This document shows, piece by piece, positions 46,868-54,975 of a DNA stretch of 64,000 bases (position 1 is the first letter of the stretch; each line of letters opens with the position of its first letter). The notes under the pieces were generated by a model. That model did no database searches. It saw only the letters and a list, made by a program, of their open reading frames with translations, and was not told where the DNA came from. Both the position numbers and the translations under genes were made by a program. Source of the stretch: Dehalococcoidales bacterium (GTDB lineage Bacteria; Chloroflexota; Dehalococcoidia; Dehalococcoidales; BS750m-G39); the NCBI GenBank assembly GCA_022865485.1, contig JALHSZ010000006.1:1-64000 (forward strand), written 5' to 3'.

Positions 46868-46892
46868 GGGCGGGACGAAAGTCCCGCCTTTT
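46868..46892 (+). terminator. Rho-independent terminator
   Basis: Perfect 8-bp stem GGCGGGAC/GTCCCGCC with a GAAA tetraloop and a TTTT run, 21 bases after the SHOCT gene. Confidence 0.9.
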
Positions 46893-46985
46893 GCGTTCCC
46901 CCTCCCCCCAAGCTCCGAGGGGGGATGGTTAGCCTCGCCCGTTTTATAGTATACTTCAGGCAAACTTTCGTTAGGGGGTAAAGAT

Positions 46986-47750
46986 ATGCGGCTCAAAGAT
47001 AAAGTGGCTATCGTCACCGGCAGCGCCCGCGGCATGGGACGGGTTTTCGCCCTCCGTTTCGCTAAAGAAGGCGCCAAGCTGACCGTCTGCGATGTCCTCG
47101 ACTGCCAGCCCGTCGCCGAGGAGATAAAAGCTATCGGCGGGGAAGCGCTGGCGCTCAAGACCGATGTCACCAGCGAAAAAGACGCCGCCGAGATGGCTAA
47201 AAAGACGGTCGAGCGCTTCGGGCGGATAGACATCCTGGTCAACAACGCCGCCGTTATCGGCACTATCGAGACCAAGGACTTCGTCAAACCGGTGGAAGAG
47301 ATAGTGTCGGCGGACTGGGACCGGATTCTGGCGGTCAACATTAAGGGCGTCTTCCTCTGCTCTAAAGCCGTTATCCCCTACATGAAGAAGCAGGGCGGGG
47401 GTAAAATCGTCAATATGGCTTCCACCGTCGCCTTCTCCGGTCTGCCCCACTTTATTCACTACAGCACCTCCAAGGGCGGCGTGGTCACCATGACCCGTGG
47501 CCTGGCCTGGGCGCTGGGTGAATTCAATATCAACGTCAACGCCGTCGCCCCCGGCCTCATCATGACCGAGGCGATGCAGGGGGCATATACCCCGGAATTT
47601 TACCAGGAAATGGTGGCGACCAAGCAGCTTATCCACAAGAACGTGGAACCGGAAGACGTGGCCAGCGCGGTGCTCTTTCTGGCCTCCGATGAAGCCGACA
47701 AGATAACGGGGCAAACGCTGGCCGTTAACGCCGGCGAATACCTGCATTAA
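46986..47750 (+). CDS. SDR-family oxidoreductase
   Basis: A 254-residue short-chain dehydrogenase. The cofactor motif is TGSARGMGR, NNAA follows at ~residue 86, and the catalytic residues are visible as Ser in MASTVAFSG and the YxxxK of YSTSKGG. The VNAVAPGLIMTEAM segment is typical. It resembles FabG-like 3-oxoacyl or secondary-alcohol dehydrogenases; the substrate cannot be deduced. It stands alone. Confidence 0.9.
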   Translation: MRLKDKVAIVTGSARGMGRVFALRFAKEGAKLTVCDVLDCQPVAEEIKAIGGEALALKTDVTSEKDAAEMAKKTVERFGRIDILVNNAAVIGTIETKDFVKPVEEIVSADWDRILAVNIKGVFLCSKAVIPYMKKQGGGKIVNMASTVAFSGLPHFIHYSTSKGGVVTMTRGLAWALGEFNINVNAVAPGLIMTEAMQGAYTPEFYQEMVATKQLIHKNVEPEDVASAVLFLASDEADKITGQTLAVNAGEYLH

Positions 47751-47818
47751 AAGGGGAATTCTTCAGGCTCCCTTTCTGCCCTGGACTAAACCCAAGTCTG
47801 CCTTCGATACTAAACTGG

Positions 47819-48418
47819 CTAGCTTTCCGGTTCGGGTCTCAGGGGAGGCCTGACACCGGCTGGCCATGACTTGGTTTCCAGCGGCTTGCAGATAATCTCG
47901 GTGATGTGGAGCTCGTGGAGCTTGGTGGAGCCAGCCGCAATAGCCACCACGGCGGTGTCGGAGCCGCGGCCGGTGCCGGTCACGGCGATTACCTTTTCCC
48001 CGGCAGCGATACACCCGCCGTCTGTCGCCATCAGGATTATCTCGACGCCGACCTTCATTCCCTGGCATAAGGTGCGAAGAAGGATAGCCATGACGCTGGG
48101 TGTCGTCGTGCCGTAGAGGCCGTCGGTGTGGAACAACATGGTGCCGAAGTGGACGCGGTGCCCTTTCTGCTCCAGCTCGGAGACCAGCGCCGCGGGGAAC
48201 CTCTGTTTGCCGATAAAGCCGTATTGATGAGGCACTACCACCATCTTAATCCCGGTGCCGGCAAAACGCTCTGCGGCTAGGCGGGCGGTCTCTCCCGTCG
48301 TCGAGGCGAGGACGATTTTCTTTATGCCCCGGGCCTTGGCCCGCTCGGCTGCCAGGCGTAGCGTTTCCTCGGTATTCTCCAGCCCCGCCGTCTCGAAATA
48401 GGTTATTTTCTCTTCCAA
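47819..48418 (-). CDS. pyruvate kinase C-terminal-domain-like protein
   Basis: A 199-residue protein starting with TTG (GAGAGGAGAG upstream). KIVLASTTGETARLAAERF resembles the alpha/beta C-terminal domain of pyruvate kinase, but the catalytic barrel is absent. A GCIAAGEKVIAVTGTGRGSDTAVV stretch, glycine-rich at its end, is likely a ligand loop. Stand-alone PK-C-like proteins are known in archaea and anaerobes with unknown role. Not a truncated kinase, because no barrel fragment lies upstream. Confidence 0.7.
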   Translation of the reverse strand: MEEKITYFETAGLENTEETLRLAAERAKARGIKKIVLASTTGETARLAAERFAGTGIKMVVVPHQYGFIGKQRFPAALVSELEQKGHRVHFGTMLFHTDGLYGTTTPSVMAILLRTLCQGMKVGVEIILMATDGGCIAAGEKVIAVTGTGRGSDTAVVAIAAGSTKLHELHITEIICKPLETKSWPAGVRPPLRPEPES

Positions 48419-48515
48419 GTTTTCTCTCCTCTCTCTTTATTAACTTTTCGTTAAAGCCCCGTCGGGTGATTAGCCGCGCTGCTCTCGTTTCATAGCTAAT
48501 CCCTTAAGCTCTTTA

Positions 48516-50195
48516 TTATTTGCTGTTAAGTACCAACTCGGACTCTGTTTGAGATGGCTTTTTGCCTTTGGGACGTCTTTTCTTCATGCGCTCGGCTTGA
48601 AACCGTATCATTTCATCAAGCTTCTCGTACATTTCTTCAGATGACTCACTGTCATTCCTTGCAAAGCAGGCGGCAATCGCTCTAAAAACGACAATTTCTA
48701 TGCAATCCTCGTTTATGCCTTGCTCGTAGGCAGGGTGGTCAAGATTGACAAGTATGAGCGATTCTTGTTGTCTTATATCGCATTCAGGCCAATCCGCACC
48801 TAAAGGATGTATCTTTATATCATACATTTGATTTCTAAAACGCAGACGTCCTGAGCCGAAAATTGCTTTTATCTCTTTCATGAGCTTGGATGGTATAGGC
48901 GTGTGGTCTCTATGTCTCTCCAATCGCCTTTTAGTTTCAATGTGTAGGTCAGGGCGGATCACTGTTCTCCCAGTCTCGTCCACTCTCCCCTTTATTGTAC
49001 TGTCTTGCCTAGCTTTGCGCTTTAAGAGTTCATCATAGGCGTTGAAGTCTTCCGCAACTTGTTTTATAGCCTCATCGACTTTTGCTTTTTTCTCAGCCTC
49101 TTCCTTTGCTTGGTGTTTTCTTTCCTCTTCTCTACAGATGTCTGTAAGCAATTTTTTCATATAGTCAGCGTAGGCTACGTATTTAGGGTGAGTCTCAACA
49201 AAACCCTCTCTATCTGTCTTTATAACCGGCATCTCGTCCGTTTTATCCTCTGGGTCAAAGCTAGCTACCTCCGCCGAACCAGCTATCAAATCACCAACAT
49301 GGTATGTAAAACTGGTTGGTGATAAGCCAAAGAGACTAGGTTCTCCAACAACACGACCCCTTACCGTAGTGAAGACTCCTGGTTTCTTAAGCATTTTCGT
49401 AGCTATGAGAATCTCCCCAACAATATAACCGCAAATGGGGTCTGTATGATTTATGGGGATTTTCCTGCGAGCGGGAATATCTTTTGGCTCACAAGGATGA
49501 CCGTTTACTATCACCCTGAAATTTTTCCCTAATGGCAATTCATGGGCTAAATGAGCAATTACCTTATCCACATCTATTTTACCGCACTCTGGCCTGAGTT
49601 TCCTCAGTATTACTGTGGTCCCATTGCGTTCACCTTTCGCGTCAAATTCCATAATCGGCATGGAGGCACGGTCTAGGACGGGCTCTTTTAACTTTCCCAT
49701 TCTCTCAGTATTTTCAAGTTCGTCTCGGTCTAAACAGAATTCGAAAGCCTTGCCATTTTTGACAGTTCTAACCTCTATTCTCTTTGCAATACCAAAGCCA
49801 TCGAGCTTACCGATCCCCTTGTTGCCAATAGGGAGACGGTGGAAAATGGGAGTTTGCTTAACAGCCCGTTTTTGCCCTGATCCCAAGAACATGTACCCTT
49901 CTCGGATATCCAGCTCATCCATGCCCTCTCCGTTGTCTTGAATTACGATCTTATCATGCCCTTTATCTCCGAGGACTGCGCGCATGAGCTTTTCTTCCGG
50001 GGCAAGTCCTCCCCCAGCTTTGATATCGACGGTTACGTAATTAGCATCAGCGTCGTAGCCATTTACTACGAGCTCGCTAATTGCCTTAGAATACTTGCTA
50101 TACATGGTGAGACCAATATGATCCAACATTTTTATTGCTGTAAAGAACTTTAAATCGCGCAGCCTGTGCCCTTCAGTTTTTTCCTTTCCGTTCAT
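48516..50195 (-). CDS. GHKL-type ATPase, MORC/Hsp90-like, possible defence protein
   Basis: A 559-residue protein from ATG 50195, which has GGAGGGG 5 bases upstream. The ATP-binding Bergerat fold is complete: N-box ELVVNGYDADA (41-51), DNGEGMD (87-93) and GNKGIGKLDGF (124-134). A charged coiled coil lies at ~355-400, and the C-terminal ~150 residues have no recognised domain. It resembles stand-alone MORC/Hsp90-like ATPases that often sit in bacterial defence islands. AT-rich relative to the core, with a small partner gene 18 bases upstream. Confidence 0.75.
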   Translation of the reverse strand: MNGKEKTEGHRLRDLKFFTAIKMLDHIGLTMYSKYSKAISELVVNGYDADANYVTVDIKAGGGLAPEEKLMRAVLGDKGHDKIVIQDNGEGMDELDIREGYMFLGSGQKRAVKQTPIFHRLPIGNKGIGKLDGFGIAKRIEVRTVKNGKAFEFCLDRDELENTERMGKLKEPVLDRASMPIMEFDAKGERNGTTVILRKLRPECGKIDVDKVIAHLAHELPLGKNFRVIVNGHPCEPKDIPARRKIPINHTDPICGYIVGEILIATKMLKKPGVFTTVRGRVVGEPSLFGLSPTSFTYHVGDLIAGSAEVASFDPEDKTDEMPVIKTDREGFVETHPKYVAYADYMKKLLTDICREEERKHQAKEEAEKKAKVDEAIKQVAEDFNAYDELLKRKARQDSTIKGRVDETGRTVIRPDLHIETKRRLERHRDHTPIPSKLMKEIKAIFGSGRLRFRNQMYDIKIHPLGADWPECDIRQQESLILVNLDHPAYEQGINEDCIEIVVFRAIAACFARNDSESSEEMYEKLDEMIRFQAERMKKRRPKGKKPSQTESELVLNSK

Positions 50196-50213
50196 TTTTA
50201 CCCCTCCCAATTT

Positions 50214-50444
50214 TTATAATTTAAAACCCTCTTTGTTTGAGAAGTGAAATTTTGACTTGGTTTCTCTCACTCTTTTAGTTATTGCCGAGAATATTTTATT
50301 TATATCTTCTTCTGAGTAGCCATAAATCTGTCTATTGGAGCAATTGCCGAGTAGCCTGAGTTTATCAAGAACAGCGCTGGTTCTTGCTTCAGCAACTCTC
50401 TTAAAGCGCTCTTCTGGAGTCTCATTATTACTTATTCTTCTCAT
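50214..50444 (-). CDS. 76-residue helical protein paired with GHKL ATPase
   Basis: A small basic protein starting at ATG 50444 (AGGGAG 8 bases upstream); the longer frame to 50513 would begin upstream of the predicted transcription start. EERFKRVAEARTSAVLDKLRLLGNCSNR followed by YSEEDINKIFSAI is a helical pattern I recall from small proteins beside restriction and defence genes, but have no firm name for. It precedes the ATPase by 18 bases. Confidence 0.65.
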   Translation of the reverse strand: MRRISNNETPEERFKRVAEARTSAVLDKLRLLGNCSNRQIYGYSEEDINKIFSAITKRVRETKSKFHFSNKEGFKL

Positions 50445-50484
50445 TAAAAACTCCCTATACAAAATATTCGTCGTATATTTAAAA

Positions 50485-50513
50485 TATATAGCATATTTTT
50501 TATAAAATGTCAA
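50485..50513 (-). promoter_or_regulatory. promoter of GHKL ATPase operon
   Basis: Minus-strand TTGACA (50508-50513), 17-base spacer, TATATA (50485-50490). The predicted start (~50478) fixes translation at the ATG 50444. Confidence 0.7.
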
Positions 50514-50552
50514 GCATTTATTTTTATAATACTATTATATTTTAACATATTA

Positions 50553-50585
50553 GGAAATAATAAAGGCTAGGCACAAGCCTAGCCT
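50553..50585 (-). terminator. Rho-independent terminator of tRNA-fMet
   Basis: Minus strand: AGGCTAGGC pairs with GCCTAGCCT around TTGT (50564-50585), followed by TTTATTATTT. It lies 12 bases after the tRNA 3' end and insulates the GHKL operon. Confidence 0.85.
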
Positions 50586-50596
50586 CTTCTCTTCTT

Positions 50597-50671
<75 letters not shown>

Positions 50672-50734
50672 CCGCTCCGTTTGTTCATGACGGACTTCCA
50701 GTATAACGTCTGGGGGGAGAACCTGTCAAGACGT

Positions 50735-51370
50735 TTAGATTGCCCCAAACCCCTCCCCGAAGAACCGGCTCACCTTCTCGGCCACCTCTTTTTCATACCC
50801 GCCCCAGAAGTGGTCGGCGCCGGCGATAACCTGATACTGTGCGGGCGTATCCGCAGCCAGCTTCAAGAACCTTTCCCGCGGTATGACGAAGTCGTTCTCC
50901 CCGGCGATGACGAACTTGGGCTTACTGTACCGCTCCAGCTCCTCCCAGCCCCCCTCCGCCAGCGCCGGCGAGACCAGCGCCAGCATCTTCACCCTCCCGT
51001 CTTTAACGGCCACGGGCAGAGCGACCCCGCCCCCGAAGGAATAGCCCGCCAGCCCGATTCTCTCCCTGTCGATGTCCTCTCTGGCTGTGGCGAAATCCAG
51101 CGCCGCCCTGACGTCTTCCTGCTCGGCTATGCCCTCCCCGAACTCTCCTTGGCTCTGGCCCACCCCCCGGAAGTTGAACCTGAGAGCGGCGATGGCCCTT
51201 TCCGCCAGCGCCTGGCAGATGGCGAAGACGACGTTGCTCGACATATTCCCCCCGTATAGCGGATGGGGGTGGCAGACGACCACCGCCGGCCAGGGGGCAT
51301 TAGCTTCGGGGAAATGCCAGACCGCCTCCAGGGAAATATCACCGGGGATGGTGGTGTGCTCTCGGCTCAA
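50735..51370 (-). CDS. alpha/beta hydrolase (dienelactone hydrolase-like)
   Basis: A 211-residue alpha/beta hydrolase. VVVCHPHPLYGGNM near residue 32 is the oxyanion-side motif of the CHPHPLYGG hydrolases, AGYSFGG is the nucleophile elbow, and an Asp (GENDF) and His (GADHFW) complete the triad. Substrate is unknown. The start overlaps the rarA stop by 4 bases, so both are probably co-transcribed. Confidence 0.85.
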   Translation of the reverse strand: MSREHTTIPGDISLEAVWHFPEANAPWPAVVVCHPHPLYGGNMSSNVVFAICQALAERAIAALRFNFRGVGQSQGEFGEGIAEQEDVRAALDFATAREDIDRERIGLAGYSFGGGVALPVAVKDGRVKMLALVSPALAEGGWEELERYSKPKFVIAGENDFVIPRERFLKLAADTPAQYQVIAGADHFWGGYEKEVAEKVSRFFGEGFGAI

Positions 51371-52749
51371 GCTTTCTTCTTTCTTTCAGTAGGGGGCTTT
51401 CTGTCCGGTTTTTTCGGCTTCGTCTGCTTGACGCTCTCCCACCAGGCTTTGAGCCGCTCGGCGACCTGCTTCTCGTAGCCCTGGTCGCTGGGCTGGTAGA
51501 AACGCTTATCTTTAAGGGAATCGGGCAGGTGCTGCTGCCCGGCAAAGTGCCCGGGGAAGTCGTGGTCGTATTTGTAGCCGTCCCCGTATCCCATCCCCTT
51601 CATCAGCGGCGTTACCGGGTTGCGCAGGTGCTTGGGCACCTCCGCGTCGGGTCCCTCTTTAATCTCCTCCTGCACCTTGGAGTAAGCCCGGTAGAGCGCG
51701 TTGCTCTTGGGGGCGGTAGCCAGGTAGACCACCGCCTCGGCTATGGCCAGGTTGCCCTCGGGCATGCCGATAAAGTGCACGGCCTGCTGGGCGGCCATAG
51801 CCACCACCAGCGCCTGCGGGTCGGCGATGCCGATATCCTCCGAGGCTAAGCGCACCAGCCGCCTCACGATATAGAATGGACTTTCCCCCGCCTCCAGCAT
51901 CCTGGCCACCCAGTAGAGCGCCGCGTCGGGGTCGGAGCCTCTCAGCGACTTGTGCAGCGCCGAGATGAGGTCGTAGTGCCGTTCCCCCGCCTTGTCGTAG
52001 GGCAGATAGCGCTGCTGGACAGCGTCCTCGATAGTCTTCAGCGAGATTCTGCGCTTGCCCTGGCTGTTGGGCGGGGTCGTCAGGGCGGCTATCTCCAGGG
52101 TGTTGAGGGCGACCCGCGCGTCCTTGTTGGAGACCATGATGAGGCGGAGCAGGGCGTCCTCGTCCAGCTCGACGTTGAGCTTGCCCAGCCCGTTGAGCTC
52201 GTCCTTGAGCGCCCTCATGATGATAACCTGCAGCTCGTCCTCGGCGAGGGGGTTGAGGGTGAGCACCTGGCAGCGCGATAGCAGGGGGGAGATGACCTCG
52301 AAGGAGGGGTTTTCGGTGGTGGCGCCGATAAGCGTAATAGTCCCGTCCTCGACGTAGGGCAGGACGGCGTCCTGCTGGCCTTTATTGAAGCGGTGAATCT
52401 CGTCGATAAAGAGTATGGTTTTCTGCTTATAGAGCTTGCGGCGCTCTTTGGCTTCCTCGATGATTCTCCTCAGGTCGGCGACTCCCGCGCTGACGGCGCT
52501 TACCGGGCTGAAGTGGGCCTCGGTGCTGTTGGCGATGATAAAGGCGAGCGTGGTCTTGCCGCTGCCGGTAGGCCCCCAGAGAATCAGGGAAGGCACCTGC
52601 CCGGCCTCGATAGCCTTTCTCAGGACGTGTCCTTCCCCTATCAGGTGCTCCTGCCCCACGAACTGGTGCAGGGCAGCTGGTCTCATCCGTGCCGCCAGCG
52701 GCGCTCCCTGCCCCTTCTCTTGCTGGAGATTATAGTCGAATAGGTCCAT
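51367..52749 (-). CDS. rarA: replication-associated recombination protein RarA
   Basis: A 460-residue AAA+ ATPase of the clamp-loader superfamily. It has Walker A GPTGSGKTT (~residue 60), Walker B ILFIDEIHRF, sensor IGATTENPSFEV, and the C-terminal MgsA tetramerisation domain with ARMLEAGESPFYIVRRLVRLASEDIG. It acts at stalled replication forks. Only the first ~25 residues vary from the norm. The C-terminus carries a Lys-rich tail. Confidence 0.95.
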   Translation of the reverse strand: MDLFDYNLQQEKGQGAPLAARMRPAALHQFVGQEHLIGEGHVLRKAIEAGQVPSLILWGPTGSGKTTLAFIIANSTEAHFSPVSAVSAGVADLRRIIEEAKERRKLYKQKTILFIDEIHRFNKGQQDAVLPYVEDGTITLIGATTENPSFEVISPLLSRCQVLTLNPLAEDELQVIIMRALKDELNGLGKLNVELDEDALLRLIMVSNKDARVALNTLEIAALTTPPNSQGKRRISLKTIEDAVQQRYLPYDKAGERHYDLISALHKSLRGSDPDAALYWVARMLEAGESPFYIVRRLVRLASEDIGIADPQALVVAMAAQQAVHFIGMPEGNLAIAEAVVYLATAPKSNALYRAYSKVQEEIKEGPDAEVPKHLRNPVTPLMKGMGYGDGYKYDHDFPGHFAGQQHLPDSLKDKRFYQPSDQGYEKQVAERLKAWWESVKQTKPKKPDRKPPTERKKKA

Positions 52750-52751
52750 AT

Positions 52752-53135
52752 CTATGCTTTCTTTAAGGTCTGGTTGAAGGTCAGCTTATAGCCGTCGATG
52801 TCCTCGACGGTGAAGTCTCTGACGCCGAAGGGTTCGTTCTTGATGTCGGCGGCTATCTTGACCCCCTTCTGCTTTAGCTCATTGTAATACTTATCGATAT
52901 CCCCATCAATCTGGAGGTAGAGGTAGACTCCGGTGCCGAATTTTTCTTTGGTGTCGAGGCCGTGGTTTTTGGCGGGTACGAACATCATGACCATGCCGTC
53001 TTTAACGATGTCGGCGTATTCGGGGTTGTCGGGGGTGGGGAAGGCCATTTTGAGTTCGAAGCCGAGGGATTTGGTGTAAAAGTCCAGTGTCTTCTTCATG
53101 TCCCTGACCGCCAGCAGTGGAGATAGATAGCCCAT
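52752..53135 (-). CDS. glyoxalase/bleomycin-resistance (VOC) family protein
   Basis: A 127-residue vicinal-oxygen-chelate protein with two beta-alpha-beta-beta-beta units: MKKTLDFYTKSLGFELK in the first and VEDIDGYKLTFNQ in the second. Metal ligands are not conserved enough to name a reaction. It follows rarA by 2 bases on the same strand. Confidence 0.8.
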   Translation of the reverse strand: MGYLSPLLAVRDMKKTLDFYTKSLGFELKMAFPTPDNPEYADIVKDGMVMMFVPAKNHGLDTKEKFGTGVYLYLQIDGDIDKYYNELKQKGVKIAADIKNEPFGVRDFTVEDIDGYKLTFNQTLKKA

Positions 53136-53264
53136 TTTATCCTCCTTTACTTTAAGGTGACCCTATTCTCTTCCACTTAACTAGGGGAAGAAATCTAAAA
53201 AGAGGGGGCGAAGCCTTTCTTCACCTCATATTACTCTTTGGCTTCTCTAGCCGCTACGCCAGCT

Positions 53265-53735
53265 TCAAAATGACGTAGTGCCGGGCGAAACCCAGTGCTG
53301 TCGTGTCCAGCTGGAAGAGCCGTAGATTTGGTTACCCTTGTACTCCCCTTTAAAGGTGTAGTATTCCCCTTCGGGGAGGAAGTTTGGGTCGCAGGGCAGA
53401 TTGCGGACGACTTCGGAGCAGCATCCTGTCGCATCTGTCTTACTGGACACCGTCTTGAAAAGATTGGTGGCGTTTTGCCGCCAGATGTAAAAGGTTACCG
53501 GTTGAAAGGGTAGATTGTGATTGAGTCGTGGCTTCGCGGTCCTTAGCAGTATTTGCATGGTAACGCTGTCCAAGTAAACCGTCTCGCCGTCGGTATAGCA
53601 CATGGCCCCGCCCAAGCATTCGGTCTGTATTTTTACAGAGGCAAGTGGTGTTACCAACGGGGGTTTGATGACCTTTTCTCCGGCAGGCGTCTTTTCGGGC
53701 TTTTGACTTTTGGATGGATTTACCTGTTTTGCCAT
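53265..53735 (-). CDS. hypothetical protein with cysteine-rich C-terminal half
   Basis: A 156-residue protein without signal peptide. The N-terminal 25 residues are Lys/Pro-rich and look disordered; the remainder is beta-rich, with cysteines in TECLGGAMC, ATGCCSEVV and LPCDP. No family recognised. GGAGGAACC lies just before the ATG. It is intermediate in GC and ends in a gap that holds a degenerate hairpin (53200-53222). Confidence 0.5.
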   Translation of the reverse strand: MAKQVNPSKSQKPEKTPAGEKVIKPPLVTPLASVKIQTECLGGAMCYTDGETVYLDSVTMQILLRTAKPRLNHNLPFQPVTFYIWRQNATNLFKTVSSKTDATGCCSEVVRNLPCDPNFLPEGEYYTFKGEYKGNQIYGSSSWTRQHWVSPGTTSF

Positions 53736-53790
53736 TTTGGTTCCTCCTTTTATTTATCCCTATTTTTTCCTGTCACCCTGTTTTCCCTTT

Positions 53791-53880
53791 GTCATTCCCG
53801 CTTTTCCCCTTGTCATTCCCGCGTTCCACTTTGTCATTCCCGCGCTCCACTTTGTCATTCCCGCGAAGGCGGGAATCCAG
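53791..53880. repeat. family B tandem half-unit array (21-nt period)
   Basis: GTCATTCCCG starts at 53791, 53812, 53833 and 53854, a strict 21-base period. The first three are truncated units of form GTCATTCCCGC plus a CTCCACTTT-like spacer; only the fourth has the full CCCGC-GAAG-GCGGG palindrome and AATCCAG end. No gene lies in 53736-54060. Confidence 0.85.
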
Positions 53881-53926
53881 TTTCCCCCTTTGAAAAAGGG
53901 GGATTAAGGGGGATTTTGCCCCCCCT

Positions 53927-53956
53927 GTCACCCTGAGCGCAGCGAAGGGTCTCTCT
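53927..53956. repeat. family C-related repeat fragment
   Basis: TGTCACCCTGAGCGC-AGCGAAGGGTCTC, a variant of the 42550-42585 element, close to the B array. Confidence 0.55.
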
Positions 53957-54060
53957 TTAGATTCTTCAGTCGCCTCGCCCCTCTAAAACTCCCTGTTAAG
54001 AATAAAGAGTGGGAGAAACGTAGTCCATTTAGTGACCTCCTAAAGCAAGTAGCTTCACAG

Positions 54061-54654
54061 CTATTCATTACATGCAGGAAATAAATCAGCTAAGAGTATG
54101 TCTAACTTATATAGTTTTGCGAGATTTATATATTGCTGAACCATCAGGGAGTCTTTTACTTTTAAATACCCGCTCTTTTTAGCACCTTTGTAGTTATGGT
54201 TTCTCATACAAATGTATAGTTTCTTGACTCTTGAGTCCAATAACGCTTTTAAAACATCTTTAAAAAATTCAGCGAAAGCGTCTGACAAACTAATTTCAAA
54301 AGCTGTCCCTGTTTCAATGTCCAAGATGTCAAAAGCCTGCAATTTTTTCGAGTCGATACTGATAGCCTCATTATTGACATTGTCAGAGGCAAATCTTAAA
54401 GTCATTCCTTCAGCGACAGAGGCTTCCATATTCAGCCTATCTCCGAACTTGTTCTTAAGGTATTCCTGCAATTTCTTAGTGGTTCTTGATGCTTTAGCTT
54501 CATCCCTGTCATAATGGGATAAGCCTAGTTGTTTAAGCCATTCAACTTTATAATCAGCGTAGGCATATCCATCACTTCTCTTTTTTAACAGAAAAATCTG
54601 TCCAAAGAACTTTTCTATTTCAGTGAGTACATCCTTATCTACTTTCATTCTCAT
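54061..54654 (-). CDS. AT-rich gene of unknown function, possibly nuclease-like
   Basis: A 197-residue protein with GGAGTAAAG before its ATG. No family recognised. The middle AFDILDIETGTAFEISLSDA, then a helix FKDVLKALL and a strand KKLYICMRNH, resembles the strand order of PD-(D/E)XK nucleases, but the usual ExK is E-I-S, so this is weak. It is clearly more AT-rich than the core genes and is followed upstream by a small zinc-ribbon gene on the same strand. Confidence 0.5.
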   Translation of the reverse strand: MRMKVDKDVLTEIEKFFGQIFLLKKRSDGYAYADYKVEWLKQLGLSHYDRDEAKASRTTKKLQEYLKNKFGDRLNMEASVAEGMTLRFASDNVNNEAISIDSKKLQAFDILDIETGTAFEISLSDAFAEFFKDVLKALLDSRVKKLYICMRNHNYKGAKKSGYLKVKDSLMVQQYINLAKLYKLDILLADLFPACNE

Positions 54655-54668
54655 CTTTACTCCGATGT

Positions 54669-54854
54669 TCAGTAAGATATTTCTTCAAAAGATTCAACTC
54701 TATACTCTTTTTGGCATTTTCTACATTTTACCTCTATTACTGCCTCATTGTCAGGAACACATTTTAGGATACCGTCTTCTATTTCTCCTTCATAAACTTT
54801 TTCAGAAATAACAAGGAACACATTACTGCCGCAGTTACAATTTTCTACAAACAT
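54669..54854 (-). CDS. 61-residue zinc-ribbon-like protein
   Basis: A small acidic protein with a CNC pair near the N-terminus and CRKC near residue 44, spaced like a zinc ribbon. AGGAGG lies ~10 bases before the ATG. It precedes the 54061-54654 gene by 14 bases on the same strand, suggesting a two-gene unit. Confidence 0.55.
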   Translation of the reverse strand: MFVENCNCGSNVFLVISEKVYEGEIEDGILKCVPDNEAVIEVKCRKCQKEYRVESFEEISY

Positions 54855-54904
54855 CTCTGTCTTACCTCCTGTTACTTATACCTCCTTACCCCCAACCTCC
54901 CCCC

Positions 54905-54960
54905 TTTAGAGTTTAGGATTTAGTATTTAGAGTTTAGAATTTAGTGTTTAGTGCTTAGTG
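54905..54960. repeat. heptanucleotide tandem repeat (TTTAGNN)x8
   Basis: Eight in-phase 7-base units from TTTAGAG (54905) to CTTAGTG (54960), the last one with a C in place of the first T. It is non-coding, between the zinc-ribbon gene promoter region and the nitroreductase gene. Confidence 0.9.
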
Positions 54961-54975
54961 CTTCCCCCTTCTCCC

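Noticed and set aside
53791-53880. CRISPR array
   Set aside because: Period is only 21 bases, the 'spacers' are 10-11 bases and similar to each other, the last unit is a palindromic repeat found elsewhere, and no cas gene is present.
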